Below, one piece after another: positions 63,046 through 64,000 of a DNA stretch of 64,000 nucleotides. Under the pieces are notes generated by a model, which saw nothing but the letters and a program-made list of their open reading frames with translations, was not told the DNA's origin and made no database searches. This DNA comes from Roseiarcus sp963717215. Its GTDB lineage: Bacteria > Pseudomonadota > Alphaproteobacteria > Rhizobiales > Beijerinckiaceae. The translations under genes and the position numbers were made by a program. The stretch spans positions 248,001 to 312,000 of the forward strand of contig CAVQVS010000008.1 in the NCBI GenBank assembly GCA_963717215.1. Direction: 5' to 3'. Position 1 is the stretch's first letter. Each line of letters starts with the position of its first letter.

Positions 63046-63917
63046 GCGGCCGCTTTCGCCCGCCCGCGTCCCGCGCGCATCATCGCTGAGCCAAGAAATC
63101 GCGCAGCCCCAAGCCCGCCGACCATCATCAAGCCGACCTTGCTGAGATGCACACGCTCGCTCAATGGGTCGCGGCCTTCAAGATTGCGCGCGAGACGTCT
63201 TGCGAGCGCATGGATCGCGGAGATTTCTGCGCCAAGCCGCACGTCTTGGATTTGCGGGATGAGCGGCGCTCCACGCGCCACGAGTTCGCTCGTGCGGGCG
63301 GCAAGTTCCGCAAGCGCGCCACGCAGGGCTGGCTCCGCCTTCGGCCCATCCAGCATCTCCACCGAAGCGCCATGCGCGGCAAGCGTGTTCAGCGGCAGGT
63401 AAACGCGGTCGAGGCTTTTATAGTCGTCCGCACAGTCCTGTAAATGATTGATGATCTGCAGCGCCGAGCACACAGCGTCGGAGGCAGGCCACAGGGAAGG
63501 ATCTTCTTCGTGCACGTCGAGCACGAACCGGCCGACTGGCGCCGCAGACAGAGCGCAATAATCCATGAGTTCCGTCCAGTTGGCGTAGCGGTTCTTCCTC
63601 GCATCCAGCCGAAAAGCTTTCAGCAAATCCAAGGCATGCTTCGGACTCAAGCCGGTCCTGGCAAGCTCAAGCCGCAAAGGTTCGGCTTCGTCGGCCGGCG
63701 CCCCGCGCCCCGTGAGCGCATCGTCGAGATCGTCGAGAAGCTCGAGCTTCGTTTCTGGCGACAGAGCCGGGTGATCGGCGACATCATCGGCCGCGCGCAC
63801 GAACCGGTAGAAGGCCATAATCGGACGCCGTCGCTGCTCGCTGAGCAACCACGAAGCGACGGGAAAATTCTCGTCCCTGTGGCCCTTGCCTGAGAGAGCC
63901 TCTTTTACCGTCGTCAT
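63042..63917 (-). CDS. hpnC: Hydroxysqualene synthase HpnC
   Basis: 291 residues from the ATG at 63915-63917; an in-frame extension to 63983 lacks family similarity. Starts GKGHRDENFPVASWLLSEQR; first Asp-rich motif AFYRFVRAADDVADHPALSP and second IINHLQDCADDYKSLDRVYL. Converts presqualene diphosphate to hydroxysqualene. First gene of hpnC-hpnD-hpnE-shc. Hopanoids make bacterial membranes more ordered and stress-resistant. Confidence 0.95.
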   Translation of the reverse strand: MTTVKEALSGKGHRDENFPVASWLLSEQRRRPIMAFYRFVRAADDVADHPALSPETKLELLDDLDDALTGRGAPADEAEPLRLELARTGLSPKHALDLLKAFRLDARKNRYANWTELMDYCALSAAPVGRFVLDVHEEDPSLWPASDAVCSALQIINHLQDCADDYKSLDRVYLPLNTLAAHGASVEMLDGPKAEPALRGALAELAARTSELVARGAPLIPQIQDVRLGAEISAIHALARRLARNLEGRDPLSERVHLSKVGLMMVGGLGAARFLGSAMMRAGRGRAKAAA

Positions 63918-64000
63918 GCGCGCCCTGTCTCTCGCGCCGGCGCTTGGAATCGTCCTTTCCAGTAGCCACCGCGCCCCCGCCAATATTGTAGCGCCGAATC

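Noticed and set aside
1..64000. CRISPR array, tRNA, rRNA, IS element or prophage
   Set aside because: No regularly spaced repeats, no tRNA-type T-loop in a cloverleaf context, no transposase or phage protein. The only repeat of note is the mosaic element in dnaE2.

Overview
The window is a GC-rich chromosomal segment from an alphaproteobacterium, most likely order Hyphomicrobiales (Rhizobiales) and plausibly a Beijerinckiaceae or Methylocystaceae relative. The evidence is a CtrA cell-cycle regulator next to fliJ, three-gene PntAA/PntAB/PntB transhydrogenase, DnaE2 behind a GTTC-N7-GTTC SOS box, BluB, a hopanoid operon (hpnC-hpnD-hpnE-shc), and a ROSE-type RNA thermometer before an hsp20 gene. 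The family assignment is an inference; there is no rRNA, tRNA or phage in the window.

Layout. 0.4-7.5 kb: an acyltransferase in lower-GC DNA, a SbmA/BacA-like ABC exporter, a META-domain protein, thermometer-controlled Hsp20, a secreted proline-rich protein and threonine aldolase. 7.8-16 kb: gltBD, ctrA and fliJ, the last two separated by a GANTC-rich control region. 16-23 kb: pntAA-pntAB-pntB, hydrolase, OsmC, MATE pump, nucleoside hydrolase. 23-34 kb: dnaE2 carrying an in-frame palindromic repeat, then several gene relics (VapB-like antitoxin, DMT transporter, a fused ABC permease/ATPase remnant) between housekeeping genes (comF, grxC, ppa). 34-40 kb: assorted single genes including a sirtuin, RMD1 family, bluB, and a likely small RNA terminator. 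40.8-48.5 kb: a divergent sugar-acid catabolic regulon around a GntR gene (UxaA-type dehydratase, HAD, AraD1 on one side; FAH-family protein, aldehyde dehydrogenase and sugar kinase on the other), whose likely end product is 2-oxoglutarate. 48.6-52.1 kb: sdhCDAB. 52.3 kb: dps.

52.9-63.9 kb is one long leftward block. The hopanoid genes hpnC, hpnD, hpnE and shc overlap by 4 bases each. They are followed by six tightly packed genes: inositol-3-phosphate synthase, HAD phosphatase, nucleotidyltransferase, ATP-grasp ligase, class III aminotransferase and Gfo/Idh dehydrogenase. Together these look like a pathway to an amino-cyclitol conjugate; I recognise no described system with this composition, and it is the best candidate for something new here.

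A caveat applies to the whole window. About fifteen genes, including essential ones (gltD, sdhB, sdhC, the end of shc), carry single-base frame disruptions, several at homopolymers. This looks more like residual indel error in the assembly than mass gene decay, so broken genes should be read as probably intact in the organism unless they carry larger lesions (the DMT transporter, the ABC fusion and the VapB relic).
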